A stretch of DNA of 64,000 nt from Amblyornis subalaris. Its lineage: Eukaryota; Chordata; Aves; Passeriformes; Ptilonorhynchidae. Position 1 is the stretch's first letter; the number at the start of each line of letters is the position of its first letter. Below are positions 11,801 to 24,000 of the stretch, in pieces. The translations under genes were made by a program, and so were the position numbers. The stretch lies in contig JACAXG010000253.1 in NCBI GenBank assembly GCA_018881555.1, forward strand, positions 613,493 to 677,492, in the 5' to 3' direction. The notes beneath the pieces are model-generated. The model had not been told where the DNA came from, made no database searches, and saw only the letters and a list, made by a program, of their open reading frames with translations.

Positions 11801-13978
11801 CAGCTTCCTGGAGCTTGAGTTGGCTGCGATCTGTTCCTGCAGCTGCACAACGGAATTGTCAGGTCGTTAAAGCAGAATTTGTGCTGCCAAAGGAGGTTGC
11901 AGTCTCCCCCTGGAGCCCAGAGTGCAGGTTCCTGTGCCAGGGTTTCCCACAAGTGACGGGGCTCCCAGCAGTAGCCCTGTGTGGGCTCCTCTGAGGTCTG
12001 ATCTGCTGCAGTCCAGAGCACTTCTCTTCCTTAATCTACATCCACCCAGACAGCCTATACTGAACCCCTTTTGATGTTCCTGTGAAGGACACCTTGGTCA
12101 CCAGTGTTTCTTTCCACAGTTACATGGACACAGAGCAATATGAAGATGCTGTAAGAGACTATGAGAAGGTTTATCAGACAGAGAAAACGAAAGGTGAGCA
12201 CAAGGGCACTCTGTGCACAAGTTTCCTTTAACTACCAGTTCTTTTGTTGTTCCTTTTTTTCCCCACAATATGCTCTGATTTGCTGCCTTATACCCCAGCA
12301 GGACAATAAGGAGAGGCCCTCAGAAGCACTGGAAATGCCTGTCTCAGGTCTGGTTTCTCTCCCAGCATTGAATGCTGAGATGCTAATTCAGCTTGTGGCT
12401 GAGGCAGTGCACTGGGTTCAGAACGTCTGGTTTTGGTTCTTACTTTGACTGTCACCTTGCTTTTTGAGCAGCCTGAAGTGGAAGGGACAGAGTAACCCCT
12501 CCCCTCTGGTGTTGTGATCCTTTCCAGAACACAAGCAGCTCCTAAAGAATGCACAGGTGGAACTGAAAAAAAGCAAACGGAAAGACTACTACAAAATCCT
12601 GGGGGTGGACAAAAACGCCTCTGAAGATGAGATCAAGAAGGCTTACAGGAAACGAGCACTAATGCACCATCCAGGTACCTACAGCAGGCCTTATGTGCCC
12701 TGTGCAGCCATCACTGAGGCAGAAACGCATATGGAAGAGGGAATTTCTGGACAAATAGCAGCTCTGACCCCACAAATCTAGAGCGTGTTCTGGGGCAGGG
12801 GCTCGAGAATGTTTAATGTTTTCCATTTGCACTAGAAATTAAAAGCTTTTTCCTGCTTGTTCGTGTATCCCCAGACCGACACAGTGGAGCAAGTGCAGAA
12901 GTACAGAAGGAAGAAGAGAAGAAATTTAAGGAGGTTGGTGAAGCCTTTACCATCTTGTCAGATCCCAAGAAGAAGGCCCGCTATGACAGTGGGCAGGATT
13001 TGGAAGAGGATGGATTGAACATGGGAGGTCAGTGTTCTTTACAATACTCAGCTGTGGCAGCCTCTAACAAGATCAGACCCTTTAGAGTCTGCCTTATCCC
13101 CTAAAGCAAGGCTTCCATTGGGAATAATTCCATGAATTGACTTGGTTTGGTCCCTGAAATTGTTGGGGTGGCGGGACTGCACTGGGTGTTTCCAGTTGGG
13201 AACAGGCTGGGATACCAGTAGGTGTTGTCCTTGGCTGAGCTAGGGGGCAGTAGCTGCCATTAGGCAGAAATCTGTCACAGGATGTGTAAAATGGTGTAGT
13301 TGTGGGTCCCTAAACACTGCTTATCCAGATCCTTAGACTGCCCCATGGCAGGTTCTCTCTGTGACAGCTGCTTTTACCTTTTTTCTGTTTGTGGCTGCTC
13401 TGCGGCCCCATGCGCTCAGAGCCAGCCCTGTGTCCCCTGCTTGGCCATTCTGAGGCACTCTCTGGACCCTCAGTGAGCTGACAGCTCCTAACTGTGGGAA
13501 TGTAATGGCTGTTTCGCTGCAGCTCACAAATTCCTTCTCTTCCCTGCAGACTTTGATGCAAATAACATCTTCAAGGCCTTCTTCGGCGGGCCGGGGGGCT
13601 TCAGCTTCGAAGGTAGGTGAGGTGCTCTCCTCCCAGCTTTGGAATCGTAAGTACATGGATCCCCTGGCAGGGCAGCTGGGGCTCCCAGTGGATGTGCTGC
13701 TTGAGGAGAGCATTTGGCTGTTCCACATAACAGTATCTAAGAGCTTTTTCAAAGTTCTGCCTGCACAGTGTCAGCTGGTGGCTGGTTCTGGTTCTTTTGG
13801 GTTCAAAAGCTACAAACCCGGGAGTTCCCTGTTCTGGAGGTGTGTGTGGGCTTGGCCATCCACGTGCTGCTTAGGGTTGCGCTAAACCAATTTGTGTTTG
13901 GATTTGGAAAGCCCTGATTACCTTCCATTTTCTTTTTCAGCTTCTGGGCCTGGAAATTTCTTTTTCCAGTTTGGCTAA
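5863..13978 (+). CDS. DNAJC7: DnaJ homolog subfamily C member 7 (TPR2), N-terminus missing
   Basis: Cytosolic co-chaperone that binds Hsp70 and Hsp90 through its tetratricopeptide repeats, stimulates Hsp70 ATPase through its J domain and passes clients between the two (known for the family). Thirteen coding exons keep phase: 5863-5951, 6199-6323, 6410-6523, 6852-6926, 8400-8518, 8860-9013, 9773-9937, 10951-11042, 12120-12193, 12528-12674, 12875-13027, 13550-13612, 13941-13978 (TAA). They give 468 residues plus a split Arg; human DNAJC7 has 494, so about 26 N-terminal residues lie outside. Identity to the mammalian protein is very high by eye. TPR helices fill the exons up to 12193, the J domain follows with its HPD, and the tail ends in a Gly/Phe-rich stretch ([20 protein letters not shown]). 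All introns are GT-AG. The gene runs tail-to-tail with CNP. No coding exon contains an N or a stop. Confidence 0.97.
7910..8020. repeat. Possible degraded interspersed repeat in a DNAJC7 intron
   Basis: The run 'gggatggaaaagacccatt' followed some 90 bases later by 'gtccagtccaaactgt' loosely resembles the antisense CR1 3' end, but the intervening bases do not line up. I cannot tell an old CR1 copy from chance. Confidence 0.25.
11260..11490 (-). mobile_element. CR1 LINE 3'-end fragment in DNAJC7 intron
   Basis: Antisense CR1 with its terminus intact: it begins 'atagaatcatagaacc', passes through 'gtcattccttgaacatc', 'ccaccacctccgtgggcaac' and 'tttcagtgaagaaattcttc', and fades at about 11490. 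It lies between the exons at 10951 and 12120 and does not disturb splice sites. Confidence 0.85.
12528..13027 (+). CDS. DNAJC7: DNAJC7 J-domain exons
   Basis: Two exons (12528-12674 and 12875-13027) encode the J domain, starting at the stretch [20 protein letters not shown]. The HPD tripeptide that triggers Hsp70 ATPase is split by the intron: His-His-Pro plus the first base of Asp close the first exon, and Asp-Arg-His opens the second. Helix IV and the [20 protein letters not shown] stretch follow. The J domain is C-terminal here, as in mammalian DNAJC7 and unlike most J proteins. Confidence 0.95.
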
Positions 13979-14230
13979 GAAGCAAACAAACACAAATCAA
14001 ACCACACATACCTGATCTGCTTCTTTTAACCTCGAGTACGGACAGCCCCAGACTCCTCCTCCATCACGTCTCTTTGTCCTTAGAGCAGTTTCATTTCTGG
14101 GTTGGAGCCTCTGTTTGTGTGTTGTGTGTGTGAAGAGGAAACCAGCTCGGGAGGGGAGGCTTGTGAATTTTGTTTTACTGTTAACTTTATTAAAAAAAAA
14201 TAAAAATAAAGCTTTGAATCTTTTGGTCCC
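13979..14230 (+). terminator. DNAJC7: DNAJC7 3' UTR and proximal poly(A) signals
   Basis: Two AATAAA hexamers stand back to back at 14199-14204 and 14205-14210, about 220 nt after the stop codon, inside an A-rich run. This is the likely main polyadenylation site and gives a short 3' UTR, as expected for DNAJC7. The cleavage point about 15-25 nt further on is inferred. Confidence 0.75.
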
Positions 14231-16394
14231 TCCATGCTGGCCCGTGCTTTCAGCTGCTCCTGCCCCTCAGCACAGAGGATTTTCCGGAATCTTCCCGGAA
14301 TCCCCGCATGTGAGAGGGTGAAGGAATTCCTGGTTTGTTTTGGTTGCTTCCAAAGCAGCATGTCCAGGGTTTGGAGTAACTTGTAAGTTATCTTAATCTT
14401 TTGGAAATACTGCCAAGGCTCAATCCAGTTTCCTGCAATCCTATTTCACCTGCCAGCCTGGCTTCTTGGCTCTTTTTATTTCTTTTTTTTTTTTTCCATG
14501 GTTCTCCCAGCAAGGCCCACTTGGGCATTAACTTTCGTGACAACATGTGAGCTTACAATTCTGTATCAGAGAAACGCTGCTTAGAGTTTAAAGAGCAGCT
14601 TACGTGAGAATTCCCTGTGATGCAGCTGGAATTAAGGGCTTTGTGTTCCCGAGATTGTCCTGTTTAAGGGAATATTGAATTTGCTCTGGGCTGAATTCCT
14701 TCACTGTACTTTTTTTTAATTAATCCACTTGAATATTTTATATTTGTGCTAAACTTGATTTTGTTGAGCTTGATGTGTGATTTCNTGTTACTGATCCATG
14801 ACGTGGGTGAGTCTTTCAATGCCAAGTGAATTCCAGGCAGGGATCGTGGGTGGTTCGGGATGTGCAGCGCCGAGCTCCTGGTGTGCAGCAGTGGTGTGGT
14901 TAGTTAACCTGGTTGAGTGGTTTTCCCCTGGCAGTGATTTACTCCTCCAAAGCAGCAAGAAAATGCGAAGTCCAGCTCTGACCTGAGAGTCTGTACTTGT
15001 TTCTCTCACACAGTGTCAGGATGGGAGCTGGAGGGGTGGATGAGCTTCCAGCCTAGAGCTGTGTCCCGTTGGGTTTGGTGTGGGGCACTGCCCATTAACG
15101 GTTTGGTTTTCACCTAAAAGGTAGTGTTATAGCAGGGTCCCAGCTGGGAGAGGGCTCTGCTGCTGGAATTCCCCCCTTTTCTCTAGAGAGTGGAGAACCT
15201 TTTTGTTCAGATGCTCTATGTAGGTTNAGTCCTGTCTGTGGAGGGTTCTGGAGCGTGGTGCCATCAGGCCCCATCCCGGGAGGTTGTGCTCAGCCTGGGG
15301 TGTGAGGGGAGCAAGGGGCAGGGGGGATGTGGCCAGGGTTCCTGGGCTGGTGCTCAGTGAGGGACAGTGGGGCTGTGGCTGGGGGTCCTGGACTGACCCC
15401 GGCAGCACGGGGCCATTGGAGGCTGGAGTTTGCTCAGAGAATGGGTGGCTGTGCCGAGAGAAAACCTCACACTGACTCTGTAACACCTGATTTACCTTCC
15501 TGCTGCAGAACAAACACTGCAGGGAGTGCATTGCACAAGGTGATCGCTCTGAGTGCCACGTCTTTGTCTTCCTCCCTCCCGAGAGCTGTGCGTGTCCTTC
15601 AGTGGGACAGGGACCGGTGCGGGGCCGAGAGGTCCTGGCGGTTCCAGCGGTGACGTTGCTGTCGTGGTTCTGCCGTGGTGTTTGGTCAGGTTTCTTGACA
15701 ATCTGCTTTCGTAGAGGGAAAATTTAAGGGCTTAAATTTTAGCACTGCAGAATAGATACTTTACAACTCACTTGAAACTTGGCTTTCAAAGCGAGCCAGT
15801 GCTGAGTAATACTTTCAAAACCCGACTCTCCCATGCTTACTCTGAAATCCTTCATACCAGTGTGAGGGATGGACCCACCCAGGTGCACCAAGAGCAGTTG
15901 GGTCCTGGCACTTTTCAAGCTCTGAAATGGTGAATACTTGGGGAACTGAAATACTGGTCTATGCACACTGATGCTTCCCCAGCTTTCCTGGCACTGTAAA
16001 TCAGAGTTTACAGGGCCTGTTTACTGGCATTTCGGATCCATGACATCTCAGTCTATGTGTGTGTTGATGTCACTGTACAGTCTGGGCTGTTCTCAGTCTC
16101 CCATTGCTGAGCAGAGCCATGTCCTGTGTCTGTCAGTGGATTTATTCTCATTTCCCCCTGCCCCTGGGAAGTGTGACCAGCTTCCTTCCTCCCTTCCACC
16201 TCTCCAAGCTGAGTGAGCCCATTCCTTGGAGCACAGGAGTGGAATGGCTCTGCTTCTGGGAGAGAAGATGTATACAGCAGCTATTTATAACCTGTACATG
16301 AATGCATGATTTAATGTAGTTAAATATTCATATGGTGAGTGCCAAGACTATCTACAGAGCGTTGTTACGTGAATCAAAGCGAAGGCAAATGTGT

Positions 16395-16510
16395 AGAACC
16401 ATGGAATGGTTTGGACTGGAAGGCCTTTAAAGGCCATTGAGTCCAACCCACTGCCATGGACAGGGACACCTTCCACTAGCCCAGGGTGCCCCGGGCCCTG
16501 TACAGTCCCT
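16395..16510 (-). mobile_element. CR1 LINE 3'-end fragment
   Basis: Antisense CR1 tail: 'tagaaccatggaatggtttg', 'cattgagtccaacccactgc', 'cagggacaccttccactagc'. It is truncated where 'gccccgggccctgtac' replaces the usual 'gctccaagcccc'. Confidence 0.8.
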
Positions 16511-17322
16511 GTTCCCCCCAGCACAGAGCAGGGCTGAGCAGGGTTCGGTGGCACATGGCACCTCAGGGCAGCAGCAGTGTCCAGTGGCGCTGTGACCTCC
16601 ACTGTGTCCCAGCACAGCTTGGGGAGACAAAACTCCACTTCCTTCCAAAAAATGGCCTCAGATGTGTGTTGCTTGGGGTGTTGCCTCTACACACAGTGGC
16701 TCCAGGATGTTATCTGTGGGTTGTGGTTGCGTGTAGCCACAGGAGAGCCGAGTGCCATTGCCCCAGCCACTCGCAGCCCTCCCACGTGTCCTCCAGCCCC
16801 ACAGGAGCCACCAGCTGCAGGGATTTACTGCAGAATGAGCACCTTCAAGCGATGATGTGCCTGCGCTGTTTCTAGAAGGACAAAGAGCACACGGGGGTGC
16901 AGGAGGCAGGTGCTGCCCAAGGCACAGGCATGGTGGGATGGACAGCCTTTGGTATGACTCTGGGCCAGCTCTGGCCTGGCACTCCTGCTCAGGGTCTCCA
17001 AGGGGGAATGGCTGGTGCTGTGAGAGCTGCTGCCAACAAGAAGGACTTGGAAAGACCAGAGCTGCCATGGCTGAGAGCCAGACCAGGCCAGTGTGGCGGG
17101 AGGCATCTTCCACCAGCCATGCTGGGCGTAGTTGCTCTGAACAGCTCGAGAACTGGCAAGTGGCTGTCAGCTTCTCTGGGAAAGTTGTGAACTACAGGAA
17201 AAGTGCCTGTGGGCAGAGCCAGTGTGTGGGGGCTCTGCTCTGGGACTGCAATCATTGGCAGGGAGATCAGGAATTGTTTGGCTGTTAGGCTTTCCCTTGG
17301 ATGTGGTTTTGCCTGGTCATGC

Positions 17323-17395
17323 TCACAGAATCATGGGATAGTTTGGGTTGGAAAGCTGTGAAGACCATTCAGGAGGTTCTGGCCACCCTCGTAGG
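17323..17395 (-). mobile_element. Short CR1 LINE 3'-end fragment
   Basis: Only the terminal part remains: 'cacagaatcatgggatagtt' then 'gggttggaaagc'. It is diverged and its right border is uncertain. Confidence 0.6.
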
Positions 17396-18792
17396 CTCCT
17401 TGTTGCTTTGGCTGCACAGGAACATACCTGGTTGGTTTTTGATCCTGGGAAGGTTCAGTGAGCAGGATCCCCAGTGCTGATGGTTGCTGGCTGTTGTAAA
17501 TACAGGAATGCAAGTTGAAAAATGGGAGAAAGGGAAGTGTTCAGGGATGAGAGTATTATCCATTATCCACAGAATAGTGAGGGTCCCTCNGCTCTCTGTA
17601 TCTGCTGAGATACCATGGAAGCTGTTGCACTGCTGGGGTGTGTCTGACACCGAGACTGGTCCCAGCTCCGATGCCCGTCCATGTCTGGCNGTGCTGGCCC
17701 TGAATCCACAGCCATCCAACAGCTACAGGGTCAGGCCATCTGCTGCTTTGCCATTTCCAAATGAATTCCTCAGTTTCAGTAATAACTCCAGATACTCCCT
17801 TCCTTCCAATGGATGGTTTTCATCACGTTTAAATTCGTGCCTTGTCCTCTCCCCTCCCCCTCCCTCTCCCTAGGAAACAGGACGACTGTGTGCTGCACCC
17901 ACCCATGTCCCTGGAGCAGTGCCAGTCCCCAGGCGGCTGTGGCAGGGCTGTGACAGAGGCAGGTAGCAACAGCTGGTGGCCATCCCTGCCCTTGGATCTG
18001 TGGGGCTGTTCTGGGGCCCCGTGTGACTGTGGGAGCCAATGTGTAACACTTTGGCCTTGCTGGCCAGGCCTGGCTCTCCCCACTCCCACCATCATGGATG
18101 GGGTTATCCCTTCTTGGAGCAGTGCTGGGCATTTTCCCTTACCCAGCTCCAAGCTCAGAGGGACAGCTCTGGTCTATTGCTGGGAGCTGGGACACTGCAC
18201 CTGAGCTGGAGCACCAGGGGCGGCCCCAGAGGGCAGGAGCCGGGGGGAGTTGGCTGCTGCCTCCAGCAAGATGAGCAGCCCAGCTGCCATCCCAGCCTAT
18301 CCAACTGCCCCATCCCCACCATCCCTTAATGACTCGTGTGAACAGAGTGTGGTGTGAGGCGGCGTCCGAGGGGCTGCGTGGGGAGCACCCCGAGCCCCGC
18401 AGTGCATGTGCGTCACAACATTATGGAATAGTCAGGACAAATCCAGGCACCGATGCGAAGCCACTTGGAGAGGAGCTTGTCCCTGCGCTGCCGTATTTAT
18501 CTGAATTGGAATTCGGAATGTTTACCTCAGTGTACATAGCTCAACCTTTCCCTGGGAGGAAAGGGGAATTGCATGGAGCAATCGCTGTCCCATTGCTTTG
18601 CCAAACTCCTCATCCTCTCCCNGCCGGGCTCCGCATCGGTACCAACTGTCCCTCTTGGACCTTTCTAGGATGTGAATGGTAAAAATGTGAATATTTGTTG
18701 TTTACTTCCTTAGCAGAACTCCTGATGCCGTGTTTGTATGGGAAATCAGCCTGAGCAGACCCATATGCAATCGGTTTTACTTTATTATAAAC

Positions 18793-18835
18793 TGTATATG
18801 ATGTACAAACTAATAAAAACTCAAACGACGACAGT
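18793..18835 (+). terminator. Distal plus-strand poly(A) site
   Basis: AATAAA lies at 18812-18817. Two TGTA elements (18793 and 18802), the CFIm-type upstream motif, precede it, and a T/G-rich run (gtgtcactgttgttcttg, about 18833-18850) follows. This is the full architecture of a vertebrate poly(A) site. Which transcript uses it is unknown; DNAJC7, 4.8 kb upstream on the same strand, is the nearest candidate. Confidence 0.55.
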
Positions 18836-19511
18836 GTCACTGTTGTTCTTGAACAGGCGGATGAGGGANATATTCCAGCTGTGTATTCCGGTGCTGGAGT
18901 GATCTGGGTGCTGGGGGTGTGGGCTCAGCTGGCCCCTGAGCAGGTGCTGCCACATACCTTGTAGAGCTTTGGTGGAACAAACCCTTGAGGTTCTGTCAGG
19001 AGAGGCCCTGGCTGAGCGTTGGGCACTTGGCTGCTGCCAGTGCAGAAGCTTGGAAGGATTTCTCCATGGAGGGTCACAGGTGCTCTGGGTGGGTTTATAG
19101 CTCACTATTTTATATTATAATGATAATTTATCATCCTTTGCTTTGGAACAGCAGGAAGTATTTTGCTTTCATGGCACTGTTTGGTACCAGACAAGCACCA
19201 AAGCTCTCCCTGCGTTTGGCCTCAACATTCGGAGAAGAAACGCTCCTTGCCCCAGCAGTGTTGGACTCGGGCTGAGCTGTGCCCAGCGACAGCCCCAGCC
19301 CAGCCCACGCCTCAAACACNGTCAGTATTTACAGTGTTAGTGCGGGTTAATGTCACTCCGCAGCTCCCCAGACCCTGAGCCAGAGCAGGAGGTCGAGCTG
19401 GGACCTGACCTGGGGCTGTTAGTGGAGCTTTGTGTTAAACAGTGCCCAGGAGCCACCGCGCCACTGGGCCNGGGCCTAGCAGAGCACAAACCCAAGTTTG
19501 AATAAAACACA

Positions 19512-19517
19512 TTTAAT
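19512..19517 (-). terminator. CNP: Probable CNP poly(A) signal
   Basis: On the minus strand this reads ATTAAA followed directly by TGTGTTTTATTC, a GU-rich downstream element, about 1.05 kb after the CNP stop codon. A CNP 3' UTR of about 1 kb is plausible for the family. I saw no better minus-strand hexamer between here and the stop. Confidence 0.5.
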
Positions 19518-20564
19518 GACAGAAGTGCTGGGTCAGTAACTTCCAGCCGGGGTTTAGGTTCGAGCAGACATGAGTTACACGATTACGGTGCCTCTGCTTC
19601 CTACACTACAGGGTTACTCCAGCCTAACTCTTAACATTCAAGTGCATTAGAGGAAGGGAGTAAAATCTTGCATGAAGTGCAGTTGTGTACTTCAGACATG
19701 ATTCTAGTTTCTATCAAATAAGATGGAAAAGACATTAGTTCATCTCTTCCACTCCCTGCCAAGGCAGGATTGTTCCCTACAGGACATGGACAGGGGATGG
19801 TGCTTGGTCCAGCCCAGGTGGAGGGAAGTGGACGGAGCCACTCTGCAGGAATTGGCTTCCTGTCCTGATGTTTTACTTGATTCTCCCCTAAGTCCATGGT
19901 TGGTGTCTTTATGACATCACCTGGCACAGTGCCCTCCTCCTGGCTGTCCCCAGAGCATCTCTGCTGTGAGGGACAGGAGCTGAGCTGGAGTCTGCTGGGC
20001 AGCTGCGGGACCAGGCTGGGATTGGGGCTGCCAGGACCTGCTGCCCTCAGAAAGGTCTGTCCTTAGGGGCCAAACCCTTGGTAACGACAAGACTCCTGAC
20101 AGGGGTGACCTACACCTGGGTTTCGCTGGTTCTGANCCCGTAATTGGCTGCCAGAATGGCCGATGTCAGTCCCTGGGTGTGGGAGGGGAGGGACATCCTG
20201 CAGGTCCCTTGGCTTCAGACCAGCGACTGACAGGCTTTGGTCAGTGCCAACAGGTAAAGATCGAACGATTGTGGTTCAGAGGGAAGCGATAAAGGCCCAG
20301 AGTTGATCTTCCTCCAAGGAAGAAAACAAGCAGAACACCCCCGCTGCTTCCCTCCAAAACTCACATTAAAATCTGAGACAGTTTCAGTCAGGAGTTGCTT
20401 GTTTTCTTCCTTGTTCTGAGGCCGATAACTCCCAGAGGCTTCACGCTGGGGTGGGCAGAAGGGTTGACTTTAGTAAAGGTAGAATTATTTCTCTTTACAC
20501 TTCTAAGGTTACAGGAGTTACTTGCCTTTTAAAAACAAACCAAGGAGCTGCCCTGCCTGTGCCC

Positions 20565-21017
20565 CTAGATGATGGTGCAGGAGCTAAAGGCAGAGCCCCG
20601 TTTGTTGGTGCTCTGTGTTGGCACGAGTTTTCCCTTCCCATAGTATCCCGAGAATATCGCCCTCACATCAATCTTTTTAGACAGGACAAGCATCCACATA
20701 CCGTTATCAAAATAGAGCAGTTTCCCTCCTCCAATTTCCCCCACTTGCTCCCCTTTGTTCCCTGCCTTTTCCAGCTTCACAAACTCCAGCAGGTCGAGCC
20801 CAGTCTGGACAGCTTCGATGCCGTTGGCGCAGCCCAGGGTGATGTGGGCCCGGCTGCCCCGCGGGAGGTTGTCCGTGGGCAGGATCTTGTCGGCATCCCC
20901 GGGCCAGAGCAGCAGCTGCTGCTCAGTGAGCTCAATGCGAGCCCCGACAGTTTTTGTGGTGATGAACAGCGCCGAGATGGAGAGGGTGAAGCCTTTGCCA
21001 TAGGAAGCCTTCACAGC
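20565..21017 (-). CDS. CNP: CNP last coding exon: second catalytic His motif and CAAX end
   Basis: The exon encodes residues 270-419. HITL carries the second catalytic histidine. The last four residues, CTII, form the isoprenylation signal that anchors CNP to membranes. The minus-strand acceptor reads tcctccag before Ala270. Confidence 0.97.
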   Translation of the reverse strand, partial: AVKASYGKGFTLSISALFITTKTVGARIELTEQQLLLWPGDADKILPTDNLPRGSRAHITLGCANGIEAVQTGLDLLEFVKLEKAGNKGEQVGEIGGGKLLYFDNGMWMLVLSKKIDVRAIFSGYYGKGKLVPTQSTNKRGSAFSSCTII

Positions 21018-24000
21018 CTGGAGGAGAGGGACACACACAGGGAACAGTGTTAGTGCCTGTGGGTGGGATTCGCTGCGCTGGGGTCACCATCCCCAGGCTC
21101 AGGGATGTGGCTGCTGATGGCAGCTCTTGCTGTGACATGGTCAAAATACCCCGTGCAAGGAGAAGGCCAGTGCCTGATCTGTGGATTTGGAGCTGGTAAC
21201 ATCTTTGTCCTTCATAAATTCCAATATTTAACAGAACTTTATGTGCTCTGAAATAATCAATCTGGGAATGTAAATATCTCAATTCATCATCATTAAGCTC
21301 AAGCTGTCAGAGATGATACTGGAAGTCAGGTGTGATTGGGGAAAGTGGGAGTATTTTGTTTGGAAGTAGGAAACAATCACCATCTCCATAATTCTGAGTT
21401 TTCTCTTGCACAGACCACACGGACTTAATTCCTGTCCCTATATTTGGCCTCTTGGCTCAGAGCAAAGCCTGTCCCCAACCCACCTCCAGGCTCATGGACA
21501 CCCCACTGGGGAGGGAGGGGACACTGGGGTGGGGGAAGGAGGTGGGACCCCAACACTCACTTCCTGCTGCGCATATTCCTCAGCTCCGGCTGCTTTTCCA
21601 AACTCGGTGTATTTCGTGGTGCAGTGCAGGACCCCAGGTGGCCTCTTCACAAAGTAGCTGGTGAGATCTATTTTTATTTTGGGATCTTCGACAGCAGAAG
21701 AAACTGCAAATGCAGGTAAACAATGTCACTGTCACAAAGTGATGCCCCCAATGTCACAGCACGAGCCCCAGTCCTGTCTCAGCTCCCTGCCCTACCCCAG
21801 CCTTCACATCTCATCTCTCTGACTGCTGGGGAGCACTGGATGGGAAACCAAACCCCTCCCCCCTCCCAGGCTCACTGCAGACAGAGCCAGAGAACAGAAG
21901 CTTCTGTGCATCATCATGGCTCGTCTTNCACGTGATGATGTGAGAGTCCCCTAAGGACAGGATTGTTCAGCCTTTCCCATTTCTCTCTCTTTGCCTTTTT
22001 CCCATGCAACCCTTTTGAACCAGGGGACACCCAGGACCCCATGTCCTGCTGCTGCCACCTGAGCCTGGCACACTGTGGGGCCAGAGCTGAATTTATTTTG
22101 ACTTACAAAAGCAACTTCGTCAACTACGAGGACCAGGTTAGTAGCTTTGAAAAGCTTTTCTTGCTGACAGCTTTAGAAATCGACTTTAGAAGCTGTTCAG
22201 ACTTGTTAACATCAACAGGTAAGAACATGGTAAAACAACATTATACATACAGTATTTACTCTCCTTTTTGAAGGCTTTGAGACTCCCGAGCTCATCCAAG
22301 AATGCCTGGCCAGCCTTCCTCAGGATCTCCGAACTTCTTTTGCTCAAAAACCACCCAAAATACATGGGGAGGAATTCCTTCTCCAAGCTTGGCTTCATCT
22401 TCTTCAGCTCTTCCACAGACAGTTTCCACTGATTCTTGTCCTTCAGCTGGGGACAATCCAAGCGCCACGGGGTTTTGGGCTCGGCAAAGATGACTTTGTA
22501 CCGGTACTTGTCAGCAATGTCAAAGAGCTGGTCCAGCCGTTCCCGCTCGTGGTGAGTGTCATCCAAAACGATGACGCTGATCTCCCGTTTGCAATAGTCA
22601 ACTAGATCCTCATCCACCTTGGAGTACTCTTCGGGAATGGAGCTTCTTATTAACGGTGTAATTTTATAGTGATCGACAGAGATGACCTTGCAGGCATCTT
22701 TGTACCGATCGTGGATGGCCTGGGCAAGGGTGGACTTCCCGCTGCCAGGCAGGCCCCGGAGGATGAAAAGGGTTTTGGATTCTTTGAGTGTAGAGATGGT
22801 GTCTTCATCATCCAGGAACGGGAAGTGCAAACTCTCAGGTCTCTCTTTTGCTGATTGAGTAGACATTTTTCTAAATATTTTAGGCAGGAAAGTGTGACTC
22901 TTCTTGGAGAAGCCTCTGTTCTGAAATGGAAGGAGAAAACACTTTGCAGGGCAGGAACCCCAGAGACTACGTGGTCCTGCTGAGACCTTTAGGGGGAAGG
23001 ATGAGGCACAGGAAGCATCTCTTCCTCATTCCCTCACTCATTTGTAACACCAGCTCAGCTGACACCCCCTCCCACAGCTGCTCTGGCTGGTCCCACAGCA
23101 GGGACCTGCATCCCACCCAAGGGCTGAAGGTTCAGCCCTGCTCCCCGCTCTGGCCTCAGCAGCTGTGGTCCTGCCCTGCCAGGAAGGGGTTTCTCAGGCA
23201 GCACGAACTGCCACAAAGCCCCAGCCCAGGCAGAGCTCCTTGTGTGGCACATTTAGTCTGAACACTTGAACAAACCTCTGTGGCTGCCAGACACGAGGGC
23301 AGTNAGCCGTGGAGGAGCCCAACAGGAACCGAAAGTCCCAGCAGGTTGAGAGCTGCCACACTCTTGTCCCTTCCTCTGAATCACAAACTCTATCTCCAGG
23401 GAAGAGGCTGTTTCCTAGAGCAAGGATGATGCTGTGTCTCTCTGAGCTGCACTGAGGATCAGCTGCTGAGTGCCTCACAGGAGGGAATTTGGGCTCCTCT
23501 TGGGAAGAGCAACTGAAATTGCTTCCAGGAAAGCCAAACTCCTCTCAGCAGCTGCTAGGCAGAACTCGAAAGTGAAACCTCGAGTGCTGGAGGAAACGAA
23601 ACGCTCGTGTTTGGCAGCAGTGAGCGGGAAATGCCACTGGGAGCTGGCACAGGTTCTCCCTCCCCTCCTGCCAGCAGCTCCAGTAAGTGGAATCCCAGAT
23701 TAATTCCCAGCAGGGCCTGGGAAAACATGGGACTGAAACGAGGGATTTCTTCAGCTGTGCGAGTCCTCAATAGTATCAACAGGGCAGTCAGTGTTTTTTG
23801 GGTCAATACATGAACTTTCCACCTCCCCAGCTGCTTCTGGGCCAGCCCAGCTCAGGACCCACTGGAGCCAAAGACCATGGGAGTGATGCCCAAGGAGTGA
23901 GTTTTGCCTTTGATACAAAAATTGAGAGGTTTTACATAAAACATAACTGCTCTGCCTGGGCCAGAAGAATGTTTTTTTCTGTTTGTGGAGTGATGCTGTT

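Larger units (their letters stand above)
14231..19500. other. Non-coding stretch between DNAJC7 and CNP (extended 3' UTR or intergenic)
   Basis: I see no conserved coding frame here. The longest open frames (for example 143 codons at 16857) look like chance readings of GC-rich DNA. The stretch holds two CR1 fragments, an AT-rich patch near 16260-16340, a T-run near 14484-14496, several N positions, and a strong plus-strand poly(A) site near 18812. It could be a long alternative DNAJC7 3' UTR, an unrecognised non-coding transcript, or simply intergenic. Confidence 0.5.

Noticed and set aside
16857..17288. 143-codon open frame between DNAJC7 and CNP
   Set aside because: No domain, no conserved composition and no splice context; several equally long frames overlap it in other readings.
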